Of a DNA stretch of 64,000 nucleotides, positions 53,998-62,527 are shown one piece after another (within the stretch, counting starts at the first letter, position 1; the number at the start of each line of letters is the position of its first letter). A program made the position numbers and the translations under genes. This DNA comes from Streptomyces inusitatus (GTDB lineage: Bacteria; Actinomycetota; Actinomycetes; Streptomycetales; Streptomycetaceae), in NCBI RefSeq assembly GCF_014651115.1, contig NZ_BMWG01000001.1, positions 124,001-188,000 on the forward strand. Reading direction: 5' to 3'. Under the pieces are notes generated by a model. It was not told where the DNA came from and did no database searches. It saw only the letters and a list, made by a program, of their open reading frames with translations.

Positions 53998-55392
53998 ATG
54001 ACCGCCGCACCCAGCCCCCGTAAATTCCTCGGCCGTCTCTCGCTGCCCGAGCGCACCTTCGTGACCGATGCGCTGCGCACCGAGACCGTGGGCGGCGTTC
54101 TTCTCCTCATCGCCGCCATCGCCGCGCTGATCTGGGCGAACACCCCCCTCAGCGGCAGCTACGACACCTTGCGCGACTTCCACATAGGCCCGGCGGCCCT
54201 GGGCCTGGATCTGTCCATCCAGCACTGGGCCGCCGACGGACTCCTCGCGATCTTCTTCTTCGTCGCGGGCATCGAACTCAAGCGGGAACTGGTCGCCGGT
54301 GAGCTGAGCGACCCCAAGGCCGCCGCGCTCCCCGTCATCGCCGCGATCTGCGGCATGGCCGTCCCGGCGCTCGTCTACACCCTGGTCAACACCGTCGGCG
54401 GCGGCTCCACCGACGGCTGGGCCGTCCCCACCGCCACCGACATCGCCTTCGCCCTCGCCGTTCTCGCGGTCCTCGGCGCCTCGCTGCCGTCCGCGCTCCG
54501 GGCGTTCCTGCTGACGCTCGCCGTCGTAGACGACCTCTTCGCCATACTGATCATCGCCGTCTTCTTCACCAGCGAGCTGAACTTCGCGGCCCTCGGCGGC
54601 GCGGTCATCGGCCTCGCCGTCTTCTGGGTGCTGCTCCGCAAGGGCGTACGGGGCTGGTACATCTACATCCCGCTGGCCCTGGTCATCTGGGGGCTGATGT
54701 ACAACAGCGGCGTCCACGCCACCATCGCGGGCGTCGCCATGGGCCTGATGCTGCGCTGCACCCGCCGCGAGGGCGAGGAGCACTCCCCCGGTGAGCACAT
54801 CGAGCATCTGGTGCGCCCCCTCTCGGCGGGCCTGGCCGTACCGCTGTTCGCACTGTTCTCCGCCGGCGTCGCCGTCTCCGGCAGCGCCCTCGGCGATGTC
54901 TTCACCCAGCCGGAGACCCTGGGTGTCGTCCTCGGCCTGGTGGTCGGCAAGGCCGTCGGCATCTTCGGCGGCACCTGGCTCGCGGCGCGCTTCACCCGGG
55001 CGGAGCTGAACGAGGAGCTGGCCTGGCCGGATGTCTTCGCCGTCGCCACCCTCGCCGGAATCGGCTTCACGGTCTCCCTGCTCATCGGCGAACTCGCCTT
55101 CGCCGGGGACTCCGCGCTCACCGATGAGATCAAGGCGTCGGTGCTGGTCGGATCGCTGATCGCCGCCGTGCTCGCGGGCATTCTGCTCAAGCTCCGGGTC
55201 CGCACCTACCGGGCTCTCGTCGACGCCGAGGAGCGCGACGAGGACCAGGACGGCATCCCCGACGTCTATGAGCAGGACAATCCGCAGTACCACGTGCGGA
55301 TGGCGGAGATCTACGAGAAGAAGGCCGCCGAACACCGTCGGCTCGCGGAAGTCGCGGGGGCGTCGCGCGGCGACGACGGCGGTCCGGCATGA
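53998..55392 (+). CDS. nhaA: Na+/H+ antiporter NhaA with extended acidic C-terminal tail
   Basis: 464 residues from ATG 53998, GGAGG nine bases upstream. NhaA hallmarks: ETVGGVLLLIAAIAALIWAN, GIELKRELVAGELSD, PTATDIAFALAVLAVLG, LAVVDDLFAILIIAVFF (the paired Asp of the ion site) and LAGIGFTVSLLIGELAF. Eleven or twelve membrane helices. It exchanges sodium for protons for pH and salt homeostasis. After the last helix (residue about 395) a cytoplasmic tail of about 65 residues includes DAEERDEDQDGIPDVYEQDN, which looks like a calcium-binding acidic loop, then a basic helix (RMAEIYEKKAAEHRRLAE). Confidence 0.93.
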   Translation: MTAAPSPRKFLGRLSLPERTFVTDALRTETVGGVLLLIAAIAALIWANTPLSGSYDTLRDFHIGPAALGLDLSIQHWAADGLLAIFFFVAGIELKRELVAGELSDPKAAALPVIAAICGMAVPALVYTLVNTVGGGSTDGWAVPTATDIAFALAVLAVLGASLPSALRAFLLTLAVVDDLFAILIIAVFFTSELNFAALGGAVIGLAVFWVLLRKGVRGWYIYIPLALVIWGLMYNSGVHATIAGVAMGLMLRCTRREGEEHSPGEHIEHLVRPLSAGLAVPLFALFSAGVAVSGSALGDVFTQPETLGVVLGLVVGKAVGIFGGTWLAARFTRAELNEELAWPDVFAVATLAGIGFTVSLLIGELAFAGDSALTDEIKASVLVGSLIAAVLAGILLKLRVRTYRALVDAEERDEDQDGIPDVYEQDNPQYHVRMAEIYEKKAAEHRRLAEVAGASRGDDGGPA

Positions 55393-55472
55393 TCTGATGT
55401 CGGACCCGGGAAGTTTTCCGGGACGTGATGAGGAACAGAAGAGTCTCGGACCCCAGGAGAGAGGGAGCAGCG

Positions 55473-55928
55473 ATGAGCGACCCCGGCAGCAGTGCCGAGC
55501 GCAGTATCGGGCAGCTGGTCGCCTCGGCGACCGCCGAGATGTCCGCCCTTGTGCACGATGAGATCGCACTGGCCAAGGCGGAGCTGAGACAGGACGTCAA
55601 ACGCGGCGCGATCGGCTCGCTGGCCATAGTCGTCGCGGGGGTGCTCGCACTCTTCTCGCTGCCGGTGTTCAGCTTCGCGGCGGCGTACGGCATCCATAAT
55701 CTGGGACTCGGTCTCGCCTGGTCGTTCCTGATCGTGGGCGGGGCGTTCGTGGTGCTGGCGGTGGTGCTGGCGCTGCTGTCGATCTCCAAGTTCAAGAAGG
55801 TCAAGCCGCCGGAGCGGTCCATCGCCTCGGCGAAGGAGACGGCGGCCGTCCTCCAGAACGCCAAGCCGCACCCCCGGGGCACGACGCTCCGTCCGGAGCC
55901 CCTCCCGCAGGAGCGGATCCCGGCCTGA
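55473..55928 (+). CDS. Phage-holin-family / DUF1469-like membrane protein
   Basis: 151 residues from ATG 55473, with GAGGGAGCAGCG upstream. An N-terminal amphipathic region with IGQLVASATAEMSALVHDEI and ALAKAELRQDVKRGAIGS precedes two membrane helices (LAIVVAGVLALFSLPVFSFA and SFLIVGGAFVVLAVVLALLS). A basic Pro-rich tail follows. The family is called 'phage holin' by fold resemblance but is a chromosomal actinobacterial protein; lysis activity is not implied. The M. tuberculosis counterpart in this position is Rv3669. It is between nhaA and the epoxide hydrolase gene. Confidence 0.8.
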   Translation: MSDPGSSAERSIGQLVASATAEMSALVHDEIALAKAELRQDVKRGAIGSLAIVVAGVLALFSLPVFSFAAAYGIHNLGLGLAWSFLIVGGAFVVLAVVLALLSISKFKKVKPPERSIASAKETAAVLQNAKPHPRGTTLRPEPLPQERIPA

Positions 55929-56024
55929 CCCACGGTCTGACCCCCGGCTCGGTCCCCAGCGCGATCCCCGTGCCGCGCCGCGAGACGGCCCCGTCCCCCG
56001 CCCGGGCGGACGGGAGAACACGAA

Positions 56025-56984
56025 ATGCTCGGGTATGGCACGCTCGTCAGCATGACGGCCCCTGAAACCGGTAATGGCAGCCCCGTGCGCATCGATGGGC
56101 CCTGGACCCACCGCGACGTGGCGGCCAATGGCGCGCGCTTCCACATCGCCGAGATGGGCGACGGGCCGCTGGTGCTCCTCCTCCACGGTTTCCCGCAGTT
56201 CTGGTGGACCTGGCGGCATCAGTTGCCCGCGCTCGCCGACGCCGGTTACCGGGCGGTGGCGATGGATCTTCGCGGAGTGGGCGGCAGCGACCGTACGCCG
56301 AGGGGGTACGACCCCGCCAACCTCGCGCTCGACATCACCGGTGTGGTGCGCTCGCTCGGCGAGCCGGACGCGGCGCTGGTCGGCCATGATCTGGGCGGCT
56401 ATCTGGCGTGGACGGCTGCGGTGATGCGGCCGAAGCTGGTGCGCAGACTGGCGGTGTCCTCGATGCCGCATCCGCGCCGCTGGCGCTCGGCGATGATCTC
56501 GGACTTCTCGCAGAGCCGGGCCGGATCGTACATCTGGGGCTTCCAGCGGCCGTGGCTGCCGGAGCGGCAGCTGGTCGCCGACGACGGCGCGCTGGTGGGA
56601 GAGCTGATCCAGGAGTGGTCGGGCCCCACACCGCCGGAGGAGTCCGCGCTGGAGGCCTACCGGCGGGCCATGTGCATTCCGTCGACAGCCCACTGCTCGA
56701 TCGAGCCGTACCGGTGGATGGTGCGGTCGATGGCCAGGCCGGACGGGATTCAGTTCAACCGCCGGATGAAGCGCCCGGTACGGGTGCCGACACTGCATCT
56801 GCACGGCTCGCTGGATCCGGCGATGCGCACCCGCAGCGCGGCGGGCTCGGGCGAGTATGTGGAAGCGCCGTACCGCTGGCGGCTCTTCGACGGTCTCGGG
56901 CACTTCCCGCACGAGGAGGATCCGGTGGCGTTCTCCTCGGAGCTGATCAACTGGCTCAAGGACCCGGAGCCCGACCGCCGCTAG
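56025..56984 (+). CDS. Alpha/beta-hydrolase, epoxide hydrolase (EphE-like)
   Basis: 319 residues from ATG 56025, with GGGAG eight bases upstream; ATG 56052 is an alternative without a ribosome site. Oxyanion motif LLLHGFPQFWWTWR (52-65) and DLRGVGGSDRT. The nucleophile elbow VGHDLGGYLAW has Asp122 instead of Ser, typical of epoxide hydrolases and dehalogenases. Acid Asp in HLHGSLDPAM and catalytic His in DGLGHFPHEE. Cytosolic. Substrate unknown. The position next to the MarP-type protease matches ephE (Rv3670) beside marP (Rv3671c), and it is convergent with that gene. Confidence 0.88.
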   Translation: MLGYGTLVSMTAPETGNGSPVRIDGPWTHRDVAANGARFHIAEMGDGPLVLLLHGFPQFWWTWRHQLPALADAGYRAVAMDLRGVGGSDRTPRGYDPANLALDITGVVRSLGEPDAALVGHDLGGYLAWTAAVMRPKLVRRLAVSSMPHPRRWRSAMISDFSQSRAGSYIWGFQRPWLPERQLVADDGALVGELIQEWSGPTPPEESALEAYRRAMCIPSTAHCSIEPYRWMVRSMARPDGIQFNRRMKRPVRVPTLHLHGSLDPAMRTRSAAGSGEYVEAPYRWRLFDGLGHFPHEEDPVAFSSELINWLKDPEPDRR

Positions 56985-57342
56985 CGGCGATGGCGGCCAC
57001 CGGCGACGAACGCTTGTCCTACGAACAGCCAATTGCCCGGCGCATAGGCCAATTGGGCACTCCTGGCACGATTACCGACCTTGGGGCACGGGCACACGTC
57101 CCGGTATGGGCTTGACGTACGACTACGGTGACGCGGCACGCAACCGTCGCTCGGCCAATGGGTCGAGCACTCATGACAGCGATGGCCCGCGAGGCCAGAG
57201 CCATGATGACGCCGGGCAGGGGATAGGGATTCCCCGCATTCTCAGGCGTCGCGCCCGCTGGGTGTCCGCACGTCTGCGGCACACCCTCCACTGACGGCCC
57301 CGGGCTCCGCTGACGGCCCCGGGGCCCTCGGGCCCCGGGCGG
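56985..57342. other. Intergenic region between epoxide hydrolase and MarP-like genes
   Basis: 358 bases. It contains two direct copies of CCAATTG (57029-57035 and 57049-57055) spaced 20 bp, and a 62-codon plus-strand frame (57106-57294) with a basic C-terminus but no ribosome site. That frame is not supported as a gene. Confidence 0.45.
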
Positions 57343-58548
57343 CTACAGCGCGCAGCCCTGGCTGTCCACCTCTTGATTGGCCGACAGGCCCGCCGAGATG
57401 TCTTCGGCGATCTCGTTCACCGTCAGGGCGTAGCCGGTGTCCGGGTCGTCGAGCGACCGGGCGAAGATGACTCCGTAGACCTTGCCCTCCGGGGTGAGCA
57501 GCGGTCCGCCGGAGTTGCCCTGGCGGACGGTGGTGAACAGGGAGTAGACGTCGCGGCCGACGGTGCCCCGGTGGTAGATGTCGGGGCCGTCGGCATTGAT
57601 CCGGCCGCGTACCCGGGCGGAGCGGACGTCGTACGCGCCGTTCTCCGGGAAGCCGGCGACGATGGCGCCGTCGCCGCTGCGGGCGTCGGCGTTCGCGAAC
57701 TCCAGCGGCTTGGCCTTGAGGTCGGGGACGTCGAGTACGGCGATGTCGCGCTGCCAGTCGTAGAGGACGACCTTGGCGTCGTACAGCCGTCCCTCTCCGC
57801 CGATCTGCACGGTCGGCTCGTCGACCCCGCCCACGACATGGGCGTTGGTCATGACCCGGCGCTCGCCGAAGACGAACCCGGTGCCTTCGAGGACCTTGTT
57901 GCAGCTCTGCGCCGTGCCGACGACCTTGACGATGGACTTCTGGGCGCGGGCGGCGACGGGGCTGCCGACGAGCGCCGGGTCCGGGGGCTTGACCTCGGTG
58001 ATCGGCTCGTTGGCGAAGCGGCTGAAGACCTGCGGCAGGCCGTTCTGCGCGAGAACGGAGGAGAAGTCGGTGAACCAGGTGGATGCCTGATCCGGCATCA
58101 CCCGGGAGACGCCCAGCAGCACCTTGGAGCTGCGGACCTCCTTGCCGAGCGTGGGCAGCGTCGTCCCGGCGAGCGCGGAGCCGATCAGCCAGGCGACCAG
58201 CAGCATGGCGACCACATTGACCAGCGCGCCGCCGGTGGCGTCCAGGACGCGCCCCGGTGACCAGGTGATGTACCGGCGCAGTTTGTTGCCGAGGTGGGTG
58301 GTGAAGGCCTGGCCCACCGAGGCGCAGACGATCACGACGACGACGGCTATCACGGCGGCGGTCGTGGACACCTCGGAGTCGTTCGTCAGTTTGTCCCAGA
58401 TCACGGGCAGCAGATAGACCGCGATCAGCCCGCCGCCGAGGAATCCGATCACCGACAGAATGCCGACGACGAAGCCCTGGCGATAGCCGACGATCGCGAA
58501 CCACACGGCGGCGACCAGCAACAGGATGTCCAGCACGTTCACCGTCAT
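57343..58548 (-). CDS. MarP-type membrane serine protease with CvpA domain
   Basis: 401 residues from ATG 58548. The first 170 residues form a CvpA-like membrane domain of four helices (VLDILLLVAAVWFAIVGYRQ, VGILSVIGFLGGGLIAVYLL, AAVIAVVVVIVCASVG, VNVVAMLLVAWLIG). The chymotrypsin-fold protease follows: SIVKVVGTAQSC (with a Cys pair partner in the C-terminal GCAL), catalytic His in VMTNAHVVGG, Asp in YDWQRDIAVLDV and Ser in VRQGNSGGPLL. M. tuberculosis MarP (Rv3671c) has this layout and is needed for acid and oxidative stress resistance. A role in envelope stress is likely. Downstream of the Nudix gene on the same strand, separated by a terminator. Confidence 0.92.
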   Translation of the reverse strand: MTVNVLDILLLVAAVWFAIVGYRQGFVVGILSVIGFLGGGLIAVYLLPVIWDKLTNDSEVSTTAAVIAVVVVIVCASVGQAFTTHLGNKLRRYITWSPGRVLDATGGALVNVVAMLLVAWLIGSALAGTTLPTLGKEVRSSKVLLGVSRVMPDQASTWFTDFSSVLAQNGLPQVFSRFANEPITEVKPPDPALVGSPVAARAQKSIVKVVGTAQSCNKVLEGTGFVFGERRVMTNAHVVGGVDEPTVQIGGEGRLYDAKVVLYDWQRDIAVLDVPDLKAKPLEFANADARSGDGAIVAGFPENGAYDVRSARVRGRINADGPDIYHRGTVGRDVYSLFTTVRQGNSGGPLLTPEGKVYGVIFARSLDDPDTGYALTVNEIAEDISAGLSANQEVDSQGCAL

Positions 58549-58612
58549 TTGCCTCGCAGATTCTTCGCCTTCGTCACCGGACGGTGGGTCCGGTGCGCCC
58601 CCGGGGGTCCGT

Positions 58613-58654
58613 TCCCGAACCGGGGGCGGTGCCGGCACCGCCCCCGGTTCGGGA
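58613..58654 (-). terminator. Perfect 42-bp palindrome after the Nudix gene
   Basis: Two perfectly complementary 21-base arms meet without a spacer. It lies 11 bases beyond the Nudix stop codon and upstream of marP on the minus strand. It would form a very stable hairpin in the RNA and should act as terminator. Confidence 0.8.
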
Positions 58655-58664
58655 GATCAGCCTG

Positions 58665-59471
58665 TCATGCGTGCCAGTCCAGCGGGAGCTCCCGATCCCG
58701 GTCCCAGGGGCGCTCCCAGCCGGCGTGGTGCAGAATCCGGTCGATCAGACCGGCCGTGAAACCCCAGACCAGGGCCCCTTCGACGGTGAAGGCCGGGCCG
58801 AGGTGGCCTCGGGGGTGCACGGCGTTGGCGCGGTTCGCCGGATCCGTGAGATCCGCCACGGGGACGGTGAAGACCCGCGCCGTCTCGGCGAGGTCGACCG
58901 CTCCCACCGGGCTGGGGGTGTGCCACCAGCCCAGCACGGGGGTGACGATGAACTGGCTCACCGGGATGTAGAGCCTGGGGAGCACTCCGAAGAGCTGGAC
59001 CCCGGACGGGTCGAGCCCGGTCTCCTCCTCCGCCTCGCGCAGCGCGGCCCGCAGCGGCCCGGTGGTGGCCGGGTCGCCGTCCTCAGGGTCGAGCGAGCCG
59101 CCGGGGAAGGCGGGCTGGCCCGCGTGCGAGCGCAGGGTGCCCGAGCGCTCCATCAGCAGCAGCTCGGGGCCGGAGGCGCCCTCGCCGAAGAGGATCAGCA
59201 CGGCGGACTGCCGGCCCCGGCCGCTCTCGGGCGGCAGGAAGCTGCTGAGCTGCTGGGGCTCAAGGGTGTCGGCGGCGCGGGCGACGGGGCTCAGCCACGG
59301 GGGCAGACCCTCGGCGGTGACGGTGGGCTCCGCGTCGGACCGGGTCCGGTACGCGGAGGGCCCGGGCACGGCCGCGCCCTCCGGCCCGGGGCCGTGGGCG
59401 GACGGACCGCCGCCGCCGTGCGGGCCGGACCCGCCGGCCGGGCCGTTGTACGTCTCTTCCCCTGTACGCAT
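58665..59471 (-). CDS. Nudix hydrolase, CoA pyrophosphatase-like
   Basis: 268 residues from ATG 59471, with GAAGGGG five bases upstream; an earlier in-frame GTG overlaps that ribosome site. The first 60 residues are Gly/Pro-rich and probably disordered. The Nudix box runs GGSLDPEDGDPATTGPLRAA to LREAEEETGL, with an insertion in the first loop, and is preceded by RSHAGQPAFPGG, which matches the CoA pyrophosphatase (NUDT7/YeaB) subfamily. The position equals Rv3672c, between marP and nth. It likely cleaves CoA or related dinucleotides. Confidence 0.87.
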   Translation of the reverse strand: MRTGEETYNGPAGGSGPHGGGGPSAHGPGPEGAAVPGPSAYRTRSDAEPTVTAEGLPPWLSPVARAADTLEPQQLSSFLPPESGRGRQSAVLILFGEGASGPELLLMERSGTLRSHAGQPAFPGGSLDPEDGDPATTGPLRAALREAEEETGLDPSGVQLFGVLPRLYIPVSQFIVTPVLGWWHTPSPVGAVDLAETARVFTVPVADLTDPANRANAVHPRGHLGPAFTVEGALVWGFTAGLIDRILHHAGWERPWDRDRELPLDWHA

Positions 59472-59517
59472 GGGCACCCCTTCGTTCACAACGCCCCGGG
59501 GCGCTCGGATCGTTCCG

Positions 59518-60453
59518 TCACCCGGTCTCCCCCGGGGCGGCTGCCGGCCGCGCCGGTGCGCCCGGGTAGTCCGGGGGCGGGCTCAGCCGCTGGCCCGGCT
59601 GGCCGCCCATCTCGTACTTCAGAAGCTTCTGGGCCTTCTCGGGGTCCGTCTCGCCCTCGCCGTACGAGGGGCAGAGATGGGCGATCGGGCAGGCTCCGCA
59701 GGCGGGCTTGCGGGAGTGGCAGATCCGGCGGCCGTGGAAGATCACCCGATGGGAGAGCATCGTCCACTCGGATTTCGGGAAGATCTCCGCGATCTCCGCC
59801 TCGACCTTCACCGGGTCCTCCTGCGTGGTCCACTTCCAGCGGCGCACCAGCCGGCCGAAGTGGGTGTCCACGGTGATCCCGGGGACCCCGAAGGCATTGC
59901 CGAGGACCACGAAGGCCGTCTTCCGGCCGACACCGGGCAGGGTGACCAGATCCTCCAGCCGGCCGGGGACCGTGCCCCCGTAGGAATCCCGCAGGGCTGC
60001 GGAGAGGCCCAGCAGCGACTTGGCCTTGGCCCGGAAGAAACCGGTGGGACGGATGATCCCCTCCAGCTCCTCGGGGTCGGCCGCGGCCAGATCCTCGGGC
60101 GTGGGGTACTTCGCGAAGAGCGCCGGCGTCGTCTGGTTCACCCTCAGGTCGGTGGTCTGGGCGGAGAGGACCGTGGCGACGAGCAGCTCGAAGGGGTTGC
60201 GGAAGTCCAGCTCCGGATGGGCGTACGGATAGACCTCGGCGAGTTCGCGGTTGATCCGGCGCGCTCGGCGGACCATGGCCAGCCGGGACTCGGGCTTGGA
60301 CCCGGACCCCCGTGACACCGAGCGTGCTGGCGTTTTAGACTGATGTGCGGCTTTTTGGGCGCTGGTCGATCCCTGTTCGCCCACAGCGGAATCATCTGGG
60401 GCGGAGACTCCTCCAGCCCCCTTGGCCTGCGCTCTCACCGGTGAGTTGGACAC
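59518..60453 (-). CDS. nth: Endonuclease III (HhH-GPD DNA glycosylase/AP lyase)
   Basis: 311 residues from GTG 60453. The first 55 residues are an unusual low-complexity extension, and the conserved domain starts at [40 protein letters not shown], the helix-hairpin-helix [20 protein letters not shown] with catalytic Lys, [11 protein letters not shown] with catalytic Asp, and the iron-sulphur loop [17 protein letters not shown] (C-x6-C-x2-C-x5-C). It removes oxidised pyrimidines and nicks abasic sites. Start could be later, at an internal Met. Divergent from crp. Confidence 0.93.
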   Translation of the reverse strand: MSNSPVRAQAKGAGGVSAPDDSAVGEQGSTSAQKAAHQSKTPARSVSRGSGSKPESRLAMVRRARRINRELAEVYPYAHPELDFRNPFELLVATVLSAQTTDLRVNQTTPALFAKYPTPEDLAAADPEELEGIIRPTGFFRAKAKSLLGLSAALRDSYGGTVPGRLEDLVTLPGVGRKTAFVVLGNAFGVPGITVDTHFGRLVRRWKWTTQEDPVKVEAEIAEIFPKSEWTMLSHRVIFHGRRICHSRKPACGACPIAHLCPSYGEGETDPEKAQKLLKYEMGGQPGQRLSPPPDYPGAPARPAAAPGETG

Positions 60454-60558
60454 CCGGCAAGCCTACGGTCCACCACTGACATCCGCCCCGGTCACCGGTA
60501 ATCCGGACCCAATCGGGCCCCTGCCGCACGAACAGACTCTCCCGTGCGTCAGACTTGT

Positions 60559-60574
60559 TGTGATTGATCGCACG
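60559..60574. promoter_or_regulatory. Crp-like binding site in the nth/crp divergent region
   Basis: TGTGATTGATCGCACG: the left half equals TGTGA of the Crp consensus TGTGA-N6-TCACA. The right half GCACG keeps the inner CAC. It lies 126 bases before the crp start, so autoregulation is possible. Confidence 0.45.
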
Positions 60575-60699
60575 AATATTTACTTTGCCAGGGGCCCGCA
60601 GTGGACAGACTGTCCTACGCGGTGTCCCCCTGACCGGCACTGTACGGTCCGGCATCATGGGGGCCACGGTCCCTGAGCAGGTCGACAAGGAGAGAACTC

Positions 60700-61374
60700 G
60701 TGGACGACGTTCTGCGGCGCGCCCCGCTCTTCGCGGCGCTCGATGACGAGCAGGCATCGGAGCTCCGCGGCTCGATGAGTGAGGTGACGCTCGCCCGTGG
60801 CGACGCGCTCTTCCACGAGGGCGACCCCGGTGACCGCCTCTATGTGGTCACCGAGGGCAAGGTGAAGCTCCACCGCACGTCCCCCGACGGCCGCGAGAAC
60901 ATGCTCGCCGTCCTCGGCCCGGGCGAGCTGATCGGCGAGCTGTCCCTCTTCGACCCGGGTCCGCGTACGGCCACCGCCACCGCGCTGACCGAGGTCAAGC
61001 TGCTCGGTCTGGGCCACGGTGACCTCCAGCCCTGGCTGAACGCCCGGCCCGAGGTGGCCACCGCGCTGCTGCGCGCGGTCGCCCGCCGGCTGCGCAAGAC
61101 CAACGACCAGATGTCCGACCTGGTCTTCTCCGATGTGCCGGGCCGGGTCGCCCGCGCCCTCCTGGATCTGTCGCGCCGCTTCGGCGTGCAGTCGGAGGAG
61201 GGCATCCACGTCGTGCACGACCTGACCCAGGAAGAGCTGGCCCAGCTCGTCGGCGCCTCCCGCGAGACCGTGAACAAGGCGCTCGCCGACTTCGCGCAGC
61301 GCGGCTGGCTGCGACTGGAGGCCCGCGCGGTGATCCTGCTGGACGTGGAGCGCCTCGCCAAGCGTTCCCGCTGA
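60700..61374 (+). CDS. crp: cAMP receptor protein Crp
   Basis: 224 residues from GTG 60700, with AAGGAGAG six bases upstream. Start MDDVLRRAPLFAALDDEQAS. The cyclic-nucleotide domain has GDRLYVVTEGKVKLHRTSPD and the phosphate cassette GELIGELSLFDPGPRTATAT. A long dimer helix (ARRLRKTNDQMSDLVF) follows, then the HTH LTQEELAQLVGASRETVNKA. Near-identical to S. coelicolor Crp (SCO3571), a regulator of germination, growth and secondary metabolism. Homologue of Rv3676. Ends in a strong convergent terminator. Confidence 0.96.
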   Translation: MDDVLRRAPLFAALDDEQASELRGSMSEVTLARGDALFHEGDPGDRLYVVTEGKVKLHRTSPDGRENMLAVLGPGELIGELSLFDPGPRTATATALTEVKLLGLGHGDLQPWLNARPEVATALLRAVARRLRKTNDQMSDLVFSDVPGRVARALLDLSRRFGVQSEEGIHVVHDLTQEELAQLVGASRETVNKALADFAQRGWLRLEARAVILLDVERLAKRSR

Positions 61375-61396
61375 CCAGGAGCGCGTACACACGCCA

Positions 61397-61442
61397 TACG
61401 GCGAAGGGCCGCCCGGAAACCTCCGGGCGGCCCTTCGCCGTA
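61397..61442. terminator. Bidirectional terminator between crp and the SPFH gene
   Basis: A 21-bp perfect stem with a 4-base loop (61397-61417 with 61422-61442), 23 bases beyond crp and 35 before the end of the convergent SPFH gene. Confidence 0.9.
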
Positions 61443-61477
61443 TCGTCTCCGGGGCCGTGAGCGCCCCGCAGGGCGGC

Positions 61478-62362
61478 TCAGCCGCGCTTGCCGTCCACGA
61501 TCACCGGGGTGTCGCCGCCGTCGCCGCAGGGCACCGCGTAGACCGGGTTCTTGGCCGCCGCCTCCTTGAAGGCGTCGATGCACTGGTTCATCAGGACCTT
61601 GTCGCTGAGCGAGTCGTTGAGGATCTTGTTCGCCCGGGCGATGCCCTCGGCCTCGATCCGCCGGCGCTCCGCCTCGGCCTCCGCCGTGCGCGCCGCCTCG
61701 GTCGCCCGCTCGGTCGACTGCTGCTGCTGGATCTTGCGGTCGATCTGACCCTGGAGCTGGTCGGACGGCTTCACATTGCGGAGATTGACCGTGGTCACAT
61801 CGATGCCGCGCGGGGCCAGCCGCTCCTTGATCAGATCGCCGATCTCGGTGTTGATCTTCTCTCGGGCCGAGGAATAGCCCTGCTCGCTGGTGTGGCGGGC
61901 GAAGACATTACGGATGATCTCCCGGCTGTCCGGGAAGACCAGCCGCTGCTGGATGGCCCCTTCGCTGCCCGCGAGCTTGTACAGCTCGACCGCCTTGGCG
62001 GGCGTCACCGCCCACTTCACGGTGACCTCCACGTACATCACACCGCCCTGCTTGGAGCGGACCTCGACCACGTCCTTGTCGGAGAGGTTGAGGTCGACAG
62101 GGCGGGTGGAGAAGGTGGTGACGTTGGTGAACGGCGAGGTGATGTTCATGCCCGAGGTCATGGGCGAGCCGACCTTGCCGAAGGTGACCGGCACGCCGAC
62201 CTCGTAGGCGCTGATCACATGCACACAGCTGGCGACACCGGAGAAGAGGCCGGCTATCAGCGCGCCCAGAGCGCCGAACTTGAGCGCCTTGCGCTCAAGG
62301 CTGCGGCCGACGAAGAACAGCGTCACCGCCGCGATGGTGAGCAGGACGAACAAGACGAACAC
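61478..62362 (-). CDS. SPFH/band-7 (prohibitin-like) membrane protein
   Basis: 294 residues from GTG 62362, chosen because a GGGGGG lies six bases upstream; the TTG at 62386 adds eight residues without a ribosome site. Two N-terminal membrane helices (LFVLLTIAAVTLFFVG and LGALIAGLFSGVASCVHVIS) are followed by a PHB domain (VTFGKVGSPMTSGMNITSPF, YVEVTVKWAVTPAKAVELYK, NTEIGDLIKERLAPRGIDVT). A charged coiled coil (TERATEAARTAEAEAERRRI) and a Cys in a C-terminal tail (VPCGDGGDTP) complete it. Stomatin/prohibitin-type scaffold, probably forming membrane microdomain oligomers. Confidence 0.85.
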   Translation of the reverse strand: MFVLFVLLTIAAVTLFFVGRSLERKALKFGALGALIAGLFSGVASCVHVISAYEVGVPVTFGKVGSPMTSGMNITSPFTNVTTFSTRPVDLNLSDKDVVEVRSKQGGVMYVEVTVKWAVTPAKAVELYKLAGSEGAIQQRLVFPDSREIIRNVFARHTSEQGYSSAREKINTEIGDLIKERLAPRGIDVTTVNLRNVKPSDQLQGQIDRKIQQQQSTERATEAARTAEAEAERRRIEAEGIARANKILNDSLSDKVLMNQCIDAFKEAAAKNPVYAVPCGDGGDTPVIVDGKRG

Positions 62363-62527
62363 GGAGAACCCCCCAAAGAATGCCAAAGGTAAGCGGAGCG
62401 TAAAGCACTCGTCAGAGCTTCCGACGCCCGGGGGGCCACACCGGTTCTCCGCCCGCCGCGCCCGGGGCCGCGGACCGGAACCCGGGGCCCGGCCCCGAGC
62501 CGGCCGGAGGGAGCACGGCGGACGGGC

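Noticed and set aside
55473..55928. Holin-family gene as sign of a prophage
   Set aside because: It sits in the conserved actinobacterial order next to nhaA and the epoxide hydrolase with no other phage genes.
57106..57294. 62-codon plus-strand frame before the MarP-like gene
   Set aside because: No ribosome site or recognisable motif; kept only as a remark in the intergenic entry.
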